From contig JADKIX010000010.1 in NCBI GenBank assembly GCA_016722635.1, positions 62,001 through 126,000 of the forward strand: 64,000 nt of DNA, read 5' to 3'. Within the stretch, counting starts at the first letter, position 1; each line of letters starts with the position of its first letter. This DNA is from Rhodospirillaceae bacterium (GTDB lineage Bacteria; Pseudomonadota; Alphaproteobacteria; JAEUKQ01). The notes below the pieces were generated by a model that ran no database searches, had not been told where the DNA came from, and saw nothing but the letters and a program-made list of their open reading frames with translations. This document shows positions 10,521 to 19,704 of the stretch, piece after piece. A program made the position numbers and the translations under genes.

Positions 10521-11201
10521 TTAAGGATTGCGTAATTGTTGAATATTTTGTTTGTACTGGCTGGATGGTCCGCGGAATATGGATGTGCCAGCAACCAGGC
10601 GGTTGGCACCTGCTTGGATCACGGCGGCAGCTGTTTTGTTGTTAACGCCGCCATCCACTTGGATATCAATCAAACGCTTGGGCGAGCGATGATTTAACAA
10701 TTGCCGTAATTGCCGGATTTTTTCCAGCTGTTCCGGGATAAATTCTTGGCCGCCGAAACCGGGGTTGACGCTCATCACCAATACCACGTCAATATCTGGG
10801 ATAATCCAGTCCAGGGTGTTTAAGGGGGTTGATGGGTTTAAGGCGATGCCCGCTTTTTTCCCCAAACGGCGAATTTTCTGCAAGGAACGATGGCAATGAG
10901 GGCCTGATTCGGGATGGATGATCAAACTATCTGCACCAGCTGCTGCAAATTCCTCTAAGTAAGGGTCAACCGGCGTGATCATTAAATGCACATCAAAGAA
11001 TAACTGGCTGTGGGGGCGAAGCGCCCGGATAATGCTGGGGCCCATGGTGATACTGGGGACAAAATGCCCGTCCATGACATCCCAATGGATAAAATCCGCG
11101 CCCGCGGCTTCAATTGCCTTAACCTCTTCCCCCAATTTGGCGAAATCTGCGGCCAGTAAAGAAGGGCCTATTTGTACCACCATCATAAAATCCTTTGGCA
11201 A
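10521..11201 (-). CDS. rpe: Ribulose-phosphate 3-epimerase
   Basis: This cytoplasmic enzyme interconverts ribulose 5-phosphate and xylulose 5-phosphate in the pentose phosphate pathway. The 226-residue length is normal. The TIM-barrel motifs are all present: SLLAADFAKLGEE at the start, WDVMDGHFVPSITMGP with the metal-binding Asp and His, VHLMI, LVMSVNPGFGGQ and QVDGGVN with the second catalytic Asp. The first ATG (11201) is followed by three residues and another Met, so the true start may be MVVQIGPSLLAAD at 11186. It lies upstream of the heparinase-like gene in the same operon. Confidence 0.95.
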   Translation of the reverse strand: MPKDFMMVVQIGPSLLAADFAKLGEEVKAIEAAGADFIHWDVMDGHFVPSITMGPSIIRALRPHSQLFFDVHLMITPVDPYLEEFAAAGADSLIIHPESGPHCHRSLQKIRRLGKKAGIALNPSTPLNTLDWIIPDIDVVLVMSVNPGFGGQEFIPEQLEKIRQLRQLLNHRSPKRLIDIQVDGGVNNKTAAAVIQAGANRLVAGTSIFRGPSSQYKQNIQQLRNP

Positions 11202-11276
11202 ATGTGAAAATCACTATAATTATGGCGTGCATACATCTTTCCAGTTTCGAATCCTACGGTCAAGAAGGTCTGATTA

Positions 11277-12164
11277 ATGACATTATATATTTCGTTTTTA
11301 TACACAATCATTGTTTTGATCTGGGGTACTTCCTGGTTTGGCATTAAAATGCAATTAGGTATCGTGGCACCGGAAGTATCGGTTGTATACCGGTTCCTGA
11401 TCGCCAGCGTTATTTTGGGAATATTCTGTGTGGTTACCAAAAGGCGGTTGAAATTCTCAAAACGCGACCATGTATTTTTGGTTTTGCAGGGGCTTTTTCA
11501 ATTTTCCTTAAACTATCAATTCTTTTATGCGGCTACCCAAAAATTGCCCAGTAGTTGGTTGGTTTCCCTGGCTCTGTCAGTTATCGTAGGGGTCAATATT
11601 GTCAATATGGCCATTTTCTTCCACCAGCCTATTCAAGCGAAAACCGTCATAGCATCTTTGATCGGGTTGACGGGGCTAACGCTTGTGTTTTGGCCGGAAA
11701 TCATGAAGGTGAATGCCACTGCTGAAATTTGGATTGGTTTTGCTTTGTCTCTGCTTGGCACCATCTGTGCTTCTTTAGGCACCATGGTGGCGGTGCGTCA
11801 TCATAAGGTGGGGGTCCCCATTATATCCTCAACTTTATGGGGAATGATGTATGGCACTTTATTTTCAGCCTTATTTGTCGTTGTAAAAGGAACGCCAATC
11901 ACAATGGATTGGTCGGCTCGCTATCTTTCCTCCATGATGTACCTGTCTATTTTTGCAACCATTATTGGTTTTGCCACGTATTTTTCCCTCATTCAAAAAA
12001 TAGGGGCCGATAAAGCAGCTTATTCAAGCCTTCTATATCCGTTAGTGGCGTTGGTAATTTCAACAATATATGAACAATATCATTGGTCATTGCTGGTTAT
12101 TATCGGGGTGATCTTGGTTTTGGCAGGGAATGTGATGATTCTTTATAAACCGCGGCGCAGCTAA
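11277..12164 (+). CDS. EamA/DMT-family inner-membrane transporter
   Basis: The protein has 295 residues with about ten hydrophobic segments and the internal duplication typical of EamA drug/metabolite transporters. The start contains IVLIWGTSWFGIKMQLG, the usual first-helix signature, and the second half starts near residue 145. The substrate cannot be told from the sequence. It is divergent from rpe with 75 bases between them, and it converges on cueR, whose stop is three bases away. Confidence 0.86.
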   Translation: MTLYISFLYTIIVLIWGTSWFGIKMQLGIVAPEVSVVYRFLIASVILGIFCVVTKRRLKFSKRDHVFLVLQGLFQFSLNYQFFYAATQKLPSSWLVSLALSVIVGVNIVNMAIFFHQPIQAKTVIASLIGLTGLTLVFWPEIMKVNATAEIWIGFALSLLGTICASLGTMVAVRHHKVGVPIISSTLWGMMYGTLFSALFVVVKGTPITMDWSARYLSSMMYLSIFATIIGFATYFSLIQKIGADKAAYSSLLYPLVALVISTIYEQYHWSLLVIIGVILVLAGNVMILYKPRRS

Positions 12165-12166
12165 GC

Positions 12167-12559
12167 CTAGTGTTTGGCTAAATCCTCAAGGATCGGGCAG
12201 GAGGGTTTGTGATCCCCCTTACAGCAATTCACGAGTTTCTGTAAAGCCTGGGCAATCGATTGCAGGTGGGTGATTTGCTGATTGATTTCGCTGATATGGG
12301 TTTGGGCAATATCGTGAACTTCCCGGCTGGAGCGGTTTGAATCTTGCCATAAAGCCAACAATTTTTTAATAGTGGTTAAGGGGAAATTCAGATTTCTGGC
12401 GCGGTGGATGAACGTTAGATTATGGATATCATCTGCGCTGTACAACCGGTAATCTTTTGGGGAACGGGCAATGGTGCCGAGTAGTCCCAGCCCTTCGTAA
12501 TTCCTGATCATTTTGCTGGTTAAGCCGCTTAATTTGGCGGCTTCATGAATTTTATACAT
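12167..12559 (-). CDS. cueR: CueR-like MerR-family copper-sensing regulator
   Basis: The 130-residue protein has an N-terminal MerR winged helix (KIHEAAKLSGLTSKMIRNYE), a long dimerisation helix and a C-terminal metal loop CCKGDHKPSCP. The two cysteines spaced as in CueR, followed by PI, indicate Cu(I) sensing rather than mercury or zinc. It overlaps the end of copA by 8 bases on the same strand, so it is the last gene of the copA operon. Two MerR-type promoters with 19-base spacers at 15166-15196 and 15283-15313 are its likely targets. Confidence 0.88.
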   Translation of the reverse strand: MYKIHEAAKLSGLTSKMIRNYEGLGLLGTIARSPKDYRLYSADDIHNLTFIHRARNLNFPLTTIKKLLALWQDSNRSSREVHDIAQTHISEINQQITHLQSIAQALQKLVNCCKGDHKPSCPILEDLAKH

Positions 12560-15112
12560 GATGAGCGCCTTTCTCTTCTAGGGGAATTTGAGGCAATAGG
12601 GTAGATAAGTTTTGAATCAAGGCTGAAGCTGGTTTCCAGCGGTAAAGAAACAGGGCATTGGTAATCACGCTCACGCTGCTGAAAGCCATGGCCATCCCAG
12701 CAATCATCGGGCTTAAAAGTCCTGAGGCTGCCAAAACAATCCCAACCATATTATAAATAAACGCCCAAAACAGGTTTTGCCATATTTTTCGTTGGGTTAA
12801 TAAAGCGAGCTTCAAAATATCCGCCACCAAAATGGGATTGCGGTTCAGCAGGGTAATATCCGCCGTGTTCATAGCCACATCACTGCCTCCCGAGATAGCA
12901 ATGCTTAAATCCGCCTTGGCCAGGGCTGGCGCATCATTGACCCCGTCACCCACCATCGCCACGGCCCCATATTGTTGCCGCATTTCTTGTAAGAACGCAG
13001 CTTTTTCTTCCGGTAAGACACGACCCTTAGCAATCGATATACCAAGTTTCTTGGCTGTTAAGGCGACAATGGACGGGTTGTCACCACTGATCAAGGCGGT
13101 GATAATGCCTTGTGTTTGTAAAGTTTGGATGGCTTGGGCGGCGGTAGGCCGCAACTGGTCTTGGAATGCCATAAAGCCGATGATTTTCTTTTCTGGCAAT
13201 AGTTGCCCTAACCAAGAAATGGTATGGCCTTGTTGCTCAAGGGCAAGCGCCTCCGCTTTCAATGCGCCTGTATCTAGGCCATATTCGGATAACAGTTTCT
13301 CCGTTCCGAGAACAAATTGCGATTGGCCAAAATTCGCGAGCAATCCTTTACCAATTTTTTGTTCAACTACCGGATCACTGCCGGATAAGGGGGATAGGGG
13401 ATTGTTTTTTACCCAGGTCATGACCGCTTGCGCCAAGGGATGGGTGCTGCTTTTTTGGATATGGTAAACAATATCCATCATGGTTGGAACGGTTGCACCT
13501 GCATTTGGGGTGATTTGGGTGATGGAGGGCAATCCCTCCGTCAGGGTTCCGGTTTTATCAAAAATCACCACCTTGATCTTTTTGGCTTGTTCCAGGCTGT
13601 GGGCATTTTTGACCAAGATTCCATATTTAGCGCCAATCCCTAAACCTGCGGTAAGGGCGGTTGGGGTTGCCAACCCCAAGGCACAGGGGCAAGCAATCAC
13701 CAACACGGCAATGGCATGCAAAATTGCTAAGCCAGCATCTTGCCCAAAAACGTACCATCCTAAAAAAGTTAGGAAGGCAATGCCCAGGACGATTGGCACA
13801 AAAATGGCGCTGATCTTATCAACCAGCCGTTGAATAGGTGGTTTTTCCATTTGGGCCTGCTGCACATAATGGATCATTCGCGATAAAAAGCCGCTATTTT
13901 TACTGGCTGAAACCTCAACCTCAATTAACCCACCCATATTGGTTGAGCCACCAATGACTTGATCGCCCGCTTTTTCGCAACCGGCAGGCTTTCACCCGTG
14001 ATAGAAGATTCATCAATCGTGGTTTCGCCCTTGATCAACACCCCGTCGGCGGGAACGCGCTCAAATGCCCGTACCACAATTTTGTCTTGGGGCTGCAAAT
14101 CGTCGGGTGATATTTCAACCAATTGGCCGTCCAGGAACTGATAAGCGTGCTGTGGCCATAGGTTCATTAAGGCATGGACGGAGCGGTTGGTTTGCCGCAA
14201 CGCCCGTTGCTCAAACCTTTTCCCTAATAAGACCAGGGCAATCACTACTGCTGAACTTTCGAAATAAGAACCCATCGTCGATAAAGACGGGGTAAAAAAT
14301 AACACTAAACTTAAAACATAAGCCGCGGTTGTGCCGATGGTTACCAATGTATCCATCGTGCTATGACCCGCCCGCAAAGCCCGCCAACTGTCCCGGTAAA
14401 AGGGATAACCGCCAAAGAACTGCACCAAACTGGCGAGCAACAATTGCATCCACAGGGGTAGATGAATATGGACACCCCATAATTCCCCCATCATCGGGAT
14501 GGTCAGGATCAAAGCGCTCCCTAACGATAAAAACAGTCGCGAATCTGGAATGTCCCAAAACAATAGCTTGCGGCGAGTTTTTCCTAATTCTTCAGGCTTG
14601 TTTAGTATCTCCAAATGCTGCTGATGAGGGGAGGGTGAGGTTGGCCCGTGGGAACCAGCCGCCTGGTGGGCAATGGACGATTCGGGGGTGATGGATTGCG
14701 GCGGATAACCTATTTTCTCAAGGGCTTTTGCCAATGTTGTTGGTGAAACCAGTTGCGGAATATAGGTTATCTGTAATTGATGGGTGGCGAGATGAGCGGT
14801 GGCATCAATCACGCCGGGGGTTTGACCAAGAGTTTGCTCGATTTGCTGGGTGTCCCTCACACTGCTGATATTGGCAATATGCCAATCAAGAGGCGATTGG
14901 GGAACCCGGTAACCTGCTTTATTAACCGCCTCTACCAGCGGTTTAAGCGCCACGGCCTTACTGGCCTTGATGAAAGCCTGTTGGTTACTTAAATGAACAG
15001 CTACATCCCCAACCGAGGCTACTTTTTTCAAGGCATTTTCCACCCGGCTGACGCAGGAACCACAGGTCATGCCTTCTATCGGTAAAATAACATCATGGGT
15101 TGGATTAGGCAT
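12552..15112 (-). CDS. copA: Cu(I)-exporting P-type ATPase (one apparent frameshift)
   Basis: This is an inner-membrane copper exporter. The N-terminal metal-binding domain carries GMTCGSC. A second ferredoxin-like domain follows at about residues 75-140 but lacks the Cys pair. After membrane helices come TGES, the CPC motif (VIACPCALGLATP), the phosphorylation site DKTGTLTEG and the hinge GDGVNDAPALAKADL. The frame breaks near 13973-13977: adding one A to the A5 run restores VAKKAGDQVIGGSTNMGGL exactly. The repaired length is about 853 residues. ATG at 15112 is preferred over the upstream TTG because AAAGGG precedes it. It is transcribed with cueR from the MerR-type promoter at 15166-15196. 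Confidence 0.9.
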
Positions 15113-15165
15113 TTTTAAACCCTTTATCAATAAAGAAAAAATATAGGGATAGGTGCTTTATCTTC

Positions 15166-15196
15166 TACATAAGCTTTCCCCATGGGGGAAGGTCAA
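15166..15196 (-). promoter_or_regulatory. CueR-type promoter for copA-cueR
   Basis: On the minus strand there is TTGACC (15196-15191), a 19-base spacer containing the dyad TTCCCCCATGGGGAA, and TATGTA (15171-15166). The 19-base spacer with a dyad in it is the hallmark of MerR-family activated promoters. It points at copA. Confidence 0.8.
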
Positions 15197-15282
15197 GGAT
15201 ATTCCGCACAAAAAATAAATTTTTTGCTGCCAAACCCTGATTACCCCAAGTTTCGCTATCATAGGGCCGTAAATATTTGCTA

Positions 15283-15313
15283 TTGACCTTGCCATGAGGG
15301 GAGGTTGTACAAT
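15283..15313 (+). promoter_or_regulatory. CueR-type promoter for the copper chaperone and oxidase genes
   Basis: On the plus strand there is TTGACC (15283-15288), a 19-base spacer with the imperfect dyad ACCTTGCCATGAGGGGAGGT overlapping the -35, and TACAAT (15308-15313). The architecture mirrors the copA promoter, pointing the other way at the genes at 15377 and 15610. Confidence 0.8.
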
Positions 15314-15376
15314 CTGCTTTTAAAATTATAATTCTTACAGATAAGTACCATCATTTAACGTAAGGGATAAATAATC

Positions 15377-15580
15377 ATGATCACACTTAAAATACCCACT
15401 ATCCATTGCGGGTCCTGCGCCAATGTTATCCGTCAAATTATCCAGCAGCATCAGCCGGATGCTTCGGTCACGGTTGATGTGCAAAAGCAGACCGCAACCA
15501 TCAATACCCTGGCCAAGCAATTACCACCGGCGTTACTTCCGGCCTTAAAACAGGCGGGGTATGAGGCGAAAATTGCTTAA
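15377..15580 (+). CDS. copZ: CopZ-like copper chaperone (HMA domain)
   Basis: This 67-residue single heavy-metal-associated domain has the copper site HCGSC in TIHCGSCANVIRQI. The size and fold pattern (beta-alpha-beta-beta-alpha-beta) match cytoplasmic CopZ-like chaperones that hand Cu(I) to CopA. It is the first gene after the plus-strand CueR-type promoter and lies 29 bases before the multicopper oxidase. Confidence 0.88.
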   Translation: MITLKIPTIHCGSCANVIRQIIQQHQPDASVTVDVQKQTATINTLAKQLPPALLPALKQAGYEAKIA

Positions 15581-15609
15581 TTGCTGCCAATAATAGAAAG
15601 GGTAAGGAA

Positions 15610-17003
15610 ATGATGATTACGCGGCGGCAACTTATCAAGACAACGATAGCTGGCACAGCAATTAGCATTTTGCCCAGATCATTATTATGGGCAGAGGAAA
15701 GTAAGCCCATCCAGCTGAAAGCGATTAGCAAAATTATTGAAATCAACAAAAAACCTGCAAAAATTTTTACGTTGGAATCAAATATTCCTTATCCTTTCAC
15801 CCTTGCGGCTCCGGGACGTTTCTATGTGCGGTTAACCAATAAACTGGCTGATCACACCCTGATCCATTGGCACGGCTTAACCCCACCCCCTCATCTAGAT
15901 GGGGTGCCGGAATTATCCCAAGCAGCCCTCAAGCCGGACCAGTCTTTCTTATATGATTTTCCACTGGATGAACCGGGCACTCATTGGATGCATTCGCATT
16001 TTGGTATGCAGGAACAGAAATTGTTGGCCGCTCCCTTAATTATCCAACCCCAACAAACCAATCCTGCGTACCGTGAAGTTATCTTGTTTTTGCAGGATTT
16101 TATTTTTGCTGAAACGGAGGAAATTTATCAGAAATTGCGGGGAAACATAGAAGGACCGTATGTCCATCATCAGGGTATGAATATGGGCGTATCCATGGCC
16201 CATCTCCATGATTTGGAGCCCGATGCATTTTTGGCCAACCAACGTACCCTGGATGATCCGGAAGTGGTGATACTGGAAAATGGCGAAACCATTCGCTTGC
16301 GGGTGATTAATGCCGCGGCCACCACCAATTTCTTGCTGGATTTAGGGGGTTTACATGCCTCGGTTATTGCGGTTGATGGCATGGATATAAAGCCCGTATC
16401 CCTTTCGGTCATCGATTTAGCGATTGCTCAACGCTTGGATATTTTGGTTTCTGTTCCCAAACATGGCGGTGTTTTTCCAATTCTTGCAAAGCGGGAAGGG
16501 GAAAAACAACAAACTGGCTTGATTTTAGCCACCAAAGGCCAATCCATTGCTAAAATTAGCACCCAAGCGACTGTGGCAGCACGACCCGTGGGGACGGGTT
16601 TTGAACAGCGGTTGCAGGCTTTAAAACCCCTGCCCAACAGAAAAATTGATCGGGATATAAAAGTGCTGCTGGGGGAAGATCACAATTATCAATGGAGTAT
16701 TTATGAGGAGGGGAAACCTGATCAACCGATTCAAGTGAAATTGGGGCAAAGGGTGCGGATGCAAATCACCAATAAAACCAGCATGGGTCATCCCATTCAT
16801 TTACATGGCCACCGGTTTCAGGTAACTCAGATCAATAACAAAAATGTAGCTGGTGCGGTACGGGATACGCTGTGGATACCGGTAGGCGGGCGTGCAAATA
16901 TTATTTTGACGCCAATAATTTTGGCAAATGGGCATTCCATTGCCACCATCTCTATCACATGATGGCGGGGATGATGACGACCTTGGTGTATGAGGGGGCG
17001 TAA
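15610..17003 (+). CDS. Tat-exported multicopper oxidase, CueO-like (one apparent frameshift near the end)
   Basis: This periplasmic oxidase would detoxify Cu(I). The N-terminus is a Tat-type signal (ITRRQLIKTTIAGTAISILP). Copper ligands are seen as HWHG, HSHFG and, near the C-terminus, HPIHLHGH. The frame stops at 16962 before the last ligand block. Adding one T to the TTTT run near 16910 restores FDANNFGKWAFHCHHLYHM and a stop at 17001-17003. Without the repair the type 1/type 3 site is missing and the protein would be inactive. The second ATG (15613) has the better distance to the AAGG ribosome site. It is co-transcribed with the copper chaperone. Confidence 0.88.
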
Positions 17004-17091
17004 GATTGTTTAGTTGTCTGGCCATCCTCATCGCCTATCACTTAATCTTAAAACCAAAAAATGTAGGGCAGGCAGTTTCTATGCTGAAAGC

Positions 17092-17181
17092 TGGCGGACG
17101 GGGGGAGATTTGAACTCCCGATACCCTTACGAGTATGCCGCATTTCGAGTGCGGTGCATTCAGCCGCTCTGCCACCCGTCC
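17092..17181 (-). tRNA. tRNA-Ser (anticodon CGA)
   Basis: The minus strand folds as a long-variable-arm tRNA. The acceptor stem is GGACGGG paired with CCCGTCC, the discriminator is G and an encoded CCA follows. The anticodon stem CCGCA/TGCGG encloses the loop CTCGAAA (anticodon CGA). The variable-arm stem is ATACTCGTAAGGGTAT-like and the T-loop is GTTCAAATC. It reads UCG serine codons. Confidence 0.95.
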
Positions 17182-17400
17182 TTACACGCATGCATCATGC
17201 CAGCTTGAATTTGAGAAATAAAGATAAAAAATCAGCCCTGTGCTGCCCCCAATGATTTTTAGTGACCTTTTATAAGAATAATCATTGGCCATCAATCTCT
17301 AACAATTAAAATCCTTCACTAACCTTAAAATATTTGATATACTGAAAGATTGGAAAAAATAAGGTTCCCTAAAGCGGGGAAAAAGAATGGAGAGAACAAT

Positions 17401-17643
17401 ATGTCAAAAAAGAACAATGGTTTTTTCCGAACACTGGCCAAATATTATTATCTGTATGTCATCATTAAAAAGTTCCGGGAAATTTTGAAAAACCGGGAAT
17501 GCAAGGCCGATAAAAACCAAGAAAATAGCCTAAGCTTCAAGGAAAAGGTACGAATTATTTATATAGCAGTAGGCATCATTTTAATTGTTGCTAAGTTATT
17601 GCGTTCTGACAAAACCGGCAACAATCAACCAGCAAACCAATAA
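17401..17643 (+). CDS. Small membrane protein of unknown function
   Basis: The product has about 80 residues. The start at ATG 17401 is chosen because GGAGAG precedes it; an upstream in-frame ATG at 17350 is less well supported. It has a basic N-terminal half and one membrane segment near the C-terminus (IIYIAVGIILIVAKLL). No family is recognised. It is followed closely by another small membrane protein. Confidence 0.5.
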   Translation: MSKKNNGFFRTLAKYYYLYVIIKKFREILKNRECKADKNQENSLSFKEKVRIIYIAVGIILIVAKLLRSDKTGNNQPANQ

Positions 17644-17663
17644 ATGATAGAAAAGGGCATATC

Positions 17664-18044
17664 ATGAAAAATTCTAAAATCATATCAATTTTGGCTTCTG
17701 CCGTTTCAGTGGGGGCAATTGCGGCCGGTGCCTTCATGTTTTGGAAAAAGAAAAGCCAAAAAGAAAAAAGCCATTTGAAGCACCCTTCCGCGGATAGCAA
17801 AACGACCGATCATGAGCGACAGGATGAGGGGGCTGAAAAAGCCAACGAGCATTCAAAATCTTCTTCTAAAGGGGGGGGGGGTGGTAAAAATCTTCTCATC
17901 AGCCAGCCTCACATCACGAGGAAAAAGAAGAGAAGAAGGCCAACCACGGAAAAACAGCAAAAAAAGGATAGGAATATCTTGGAGGAGGAGGGTAGAAGGC
18001 CAATTTTTGCACGTTATGTCGTTTGTTTATATAGATTGTCATAA
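17664..18044 (+). CDS. Small membrane-anchored charged protein interrupted at a G11 run
   Basis: The N-terminus holds one membrane helix (ISILASAVSVGAIAAGAFMF) followed by a Lys/Ser/Asp/Glu/His-rich segment. At 17871-17881 there are eleven G in a row. After it, the frame as read becomes Arg/Lys-rich and runs to 18044. The frame reached by changing the run length by one base gives KSSHQPASHHEEKEEKKANH and a stop near 17967, which matches the upstream composition better. The true end is therefore uncertain. No family is recognised. Confidence 0.42.
   Translation: MKNSKIISILASAVSVGAIAAGAFMFWKKKSQKEKSHLKHPSADSKTTDHERQDEGAEKANEHSKSSSKGGGGGKNLLISQPHITRKKKRRRPTTEKQQKKDRNILEEEGRRPIFARYVVCLYRLS
17871..17881 (+). 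repeat. Poly-G tract (11 G) inside a coding region
   Basis: Eleven consecutive G lie inside the small membrane protein gene. Such tracts change length by slippage in replication and in sequencing, and the downstream frame depends on the count. Confidence 0.9.
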
Positions 18045-18168
18045 GGTGGTGTTTGGGGGCATTTGGTTCTGCCACTCTTCGTTCAGCCAGTCTTTTTCTT
18101 TCTTTCATCTGTTTTGCTGGTAGCCATTCCAAGAATAACGAGTTTACAAACAATACAGGCATGCATCC

Positions 18169-18387
18169 GTGAAAAACAAAAGTCATTTTATTGGTACATT
18201 GGTTGTGCTGCTGCTGGTGGTTGTTTTTGTTATTGTTCTGGCTCTTTTATTTGGAGGGGCTTTTTTACTTTACCAACAAATCAATAAAATGTTTGGGCGA
18301 TTGAAAAGACAATTTTTTTTCGTCATCCTGTCTTTTATCATCTTACTCGCTGCTTTTATTGTCCTTATCCAGCGATTAACGGCTTAA
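18169..18387 (+). CDS. Small two-helix membrane protein
   Basis: This 72-residue product begins with GTG. It has two strongly hydrophobic segments (TLVVLLLVVVFVIVLALLFG, and a second near residues 48-68) around a short basic loop (GRLKRQ). The family is unknown. A decayed copy of its 5' end is visible at about 18900-18990, so it belongs to a duplicated block together with the secreted-protein gene at 19114. Confidence 0.45.
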   Translation: MKNKSHFIGTLVVLLLVVVFVIVLALLFGGAFLLYQQINKMFGRLKRQFFFVILSFIILLAAFIVLIQRLTA

Positions 18388-18591
18388 AGCCAAAATTTTT
18401 TAAAGCGAATAGAAGCAAGTTTTACAAGCATTTTTGATTGTCTTCATTACATTCCCAGCATTAGCTGAGGTTAAAATTTCTATGACGGATTGTGGATCTA
18501 AAATTATCAAGTTAATTTTTGGAAAAAAATAGCTATAATGTGCTTAGGAATTTATCAAAAACTGATTTTAATTTTCTTCAGGAGAAGAATA

Positions 18592-18687
18592 GTGAAACTA
18601 TCGAATGCTTTAACAGCTATGTCACCTATTTTATTAGTCAGTCAAACTGTGCAACAACCTGCTTTTGTCGATGGCCCAGATCTATAG
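18592..18687 (+). pseudogene. Truncated copy of the downstream secreted protein gene
   Basis: A good ribosome site (AGGAGAAG) and GTG start encode a signal peptide-like sequence (LTAMSPILLVSQTVQQPAFV), nearly the same as the start of the gene at 19114. The frame then meets TAG after 31 codons. A remnant of the terminator found behind the intact gene (AACAGCC ... GCTGTTTTT) follows directly. The middle of the gene has been deleted. Confidence 0.75.
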
Positions 18688-19113
18688 AACAGCCAGGGTT
18701 ATCCTTCGCTGTTTTTCTGTAAACCAGTTGATCAGGCTTTCTGCCAATAATAAAACAACCAAAACTAAATTTAGTTTTAACTGGTTTAAACCAGAATCTG
18801 CTGCTGTGCTTCTTGTAAGGCGCCTGGTATAGGGGGATAGGGTAGAATGAGATATTCCGGGTAAAATAGAGTTGTTGATAGGCAAATAAATGGTGCGGTA
18901 AAAAAAACAAAAGTAATTTCATTGGCACATTAATTGCGCTGCTGCAGGCGGATTTTTTTATAACCCTATGGCATTGGCGGGTTTCAGAAAGTTTCATGAG
19001 TTTTTATAATAATCCTTATAAGAAACTATAGTCAGTCAAACCACAGAAAATAGCTGTCATTTGTGAAAAGCTTCTGGAAGTTTAAACCTTAACATTTTTC
19101 CAGGAGAAGAATG

Positions 19114-19497
19114 ATGAAACTATCTAATGCTTTAACGGCAATATCTTGTATCTTACTGCTAAGCCAAACTATGCAACAACCTGCTTTTGCGGGTTATAAC
19201 CCTGAAGATCCACAAGGCCCGACAGATCCGCAAGGTCCAAACGATCCGCAAGAACCCAATAATCCGGGGCCAGATTCAGGCAAGGCAGACCCGGTTAATC
19301 CATCTTTTGATCCCGTAGGTAGTGGGGATAGGAACCCAGGTGAGCAATGGGGGCGTAATGGCGGCGGCGATATGCCATTCGACCTGCGGTTGGGATATCA
19401 AGGATTGGTTTTGTTGGATTCATGTACAGGTGAAGACGTGATCACAAAAAATATTTGTGTGGTACAGCCGAATGTGGCTTCACTGCCAACGGAATAA
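19114..19497 (+). CDS. Secreted protein with Pro/Gln/Asp-rich repeats
   Basis: The product has about 127 residues with a clear signal peptide ending QQPAFA. It is followed by short repeats of the type DPQGPxDPQGPNDPQEPNNP and a Gly-rich segment, then a small C-terminal part with two cysteines. The start at 19114 is chosen over ATG 19111 by comparison with the truncated copy at 18592. The function is unknown. A strong terminator lies 24 bases downstream. Confidence 0.6.
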   Translation: MKLSNALTAISCILLLSQTMQQPAFAGYNPEDPQGPTDPQGPNDPQEPNNPGPDSGKADPVNPSFDPVGSGDRNPGEQWGRNGGGDMPFDLRLGYQGLVLLDSCTGEDVITKNICVVQPNVASLPTE

Positions 19498-19520
19498 AGG
19501 CCTAATCACTAGAAATGAAA

Positions 19521-19550
19521 ACAGCCAAGGAATTGCCTTGGCTGTTTTTC
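19521..19550 (+). terminator. Rho-independent terminator after the secreted protein gene
   Basis: A perfect 10-base stem ACAGCCAAGG / CCTTGGCTGT with loop AATTG is followed by TTTT. An A-run before the stem could make it act in both directions. Confidence 0.9.
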
Positions 19551-19666
19551 TGAAAAACTGTTTTAATCAACTTCAAGGCCAACATTTTGCCTTAACAAAA
19601 CTCTCCAGCCGATAAGTCACATCAATCGATGGTATTTTTAAAGGTAATTCTAAGTGTGCCAGAAAC

Positions 19667-19690
19667 AAAAAAGCCTAAGGCAGGCTTTAC
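19667..19690 (-). terminator. Rho-independent terminator for the minus-strand secreted protein
   Basis: On the minus strand there is the stem AAAGCCT / AGGCTTT with a 5-base loop, followed by a T run. It lies 15 bases past the stop of the 19705-20109 gene. Confidence 0.8.
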
Positions 19691-19704
19691 AATCTTAAAC
19701 CTCA

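Larger units (their letters stand above)
18169..19550 (+). repeat. Decayed tandem duplication of a membrane-protein/secreted-protein block
   Basis: Block 1 holds the 18169 membrane gene, the 18592 truncated gene and a terminator remnant near 18690. Block 2 holds a broken copy of the membrane gene start (about 18900-18990, ACAAAAGTAATTTCATTGGC against ACAAAAGTCATTTTATTGGT), the intact 19114 gene and its terminator. The order and spacing agree, so one tandem duplication followed by opposite losses explains both. Confidence 0.7.

Noticed and set aside
17092..17181. tRNA-Ser as the attachment site of the secretion island
   Set aside because: The island begins 10 kb away, with secA and argJ in between, and I saw no copy of the tRNA 3' end near 27 or 48 kb.
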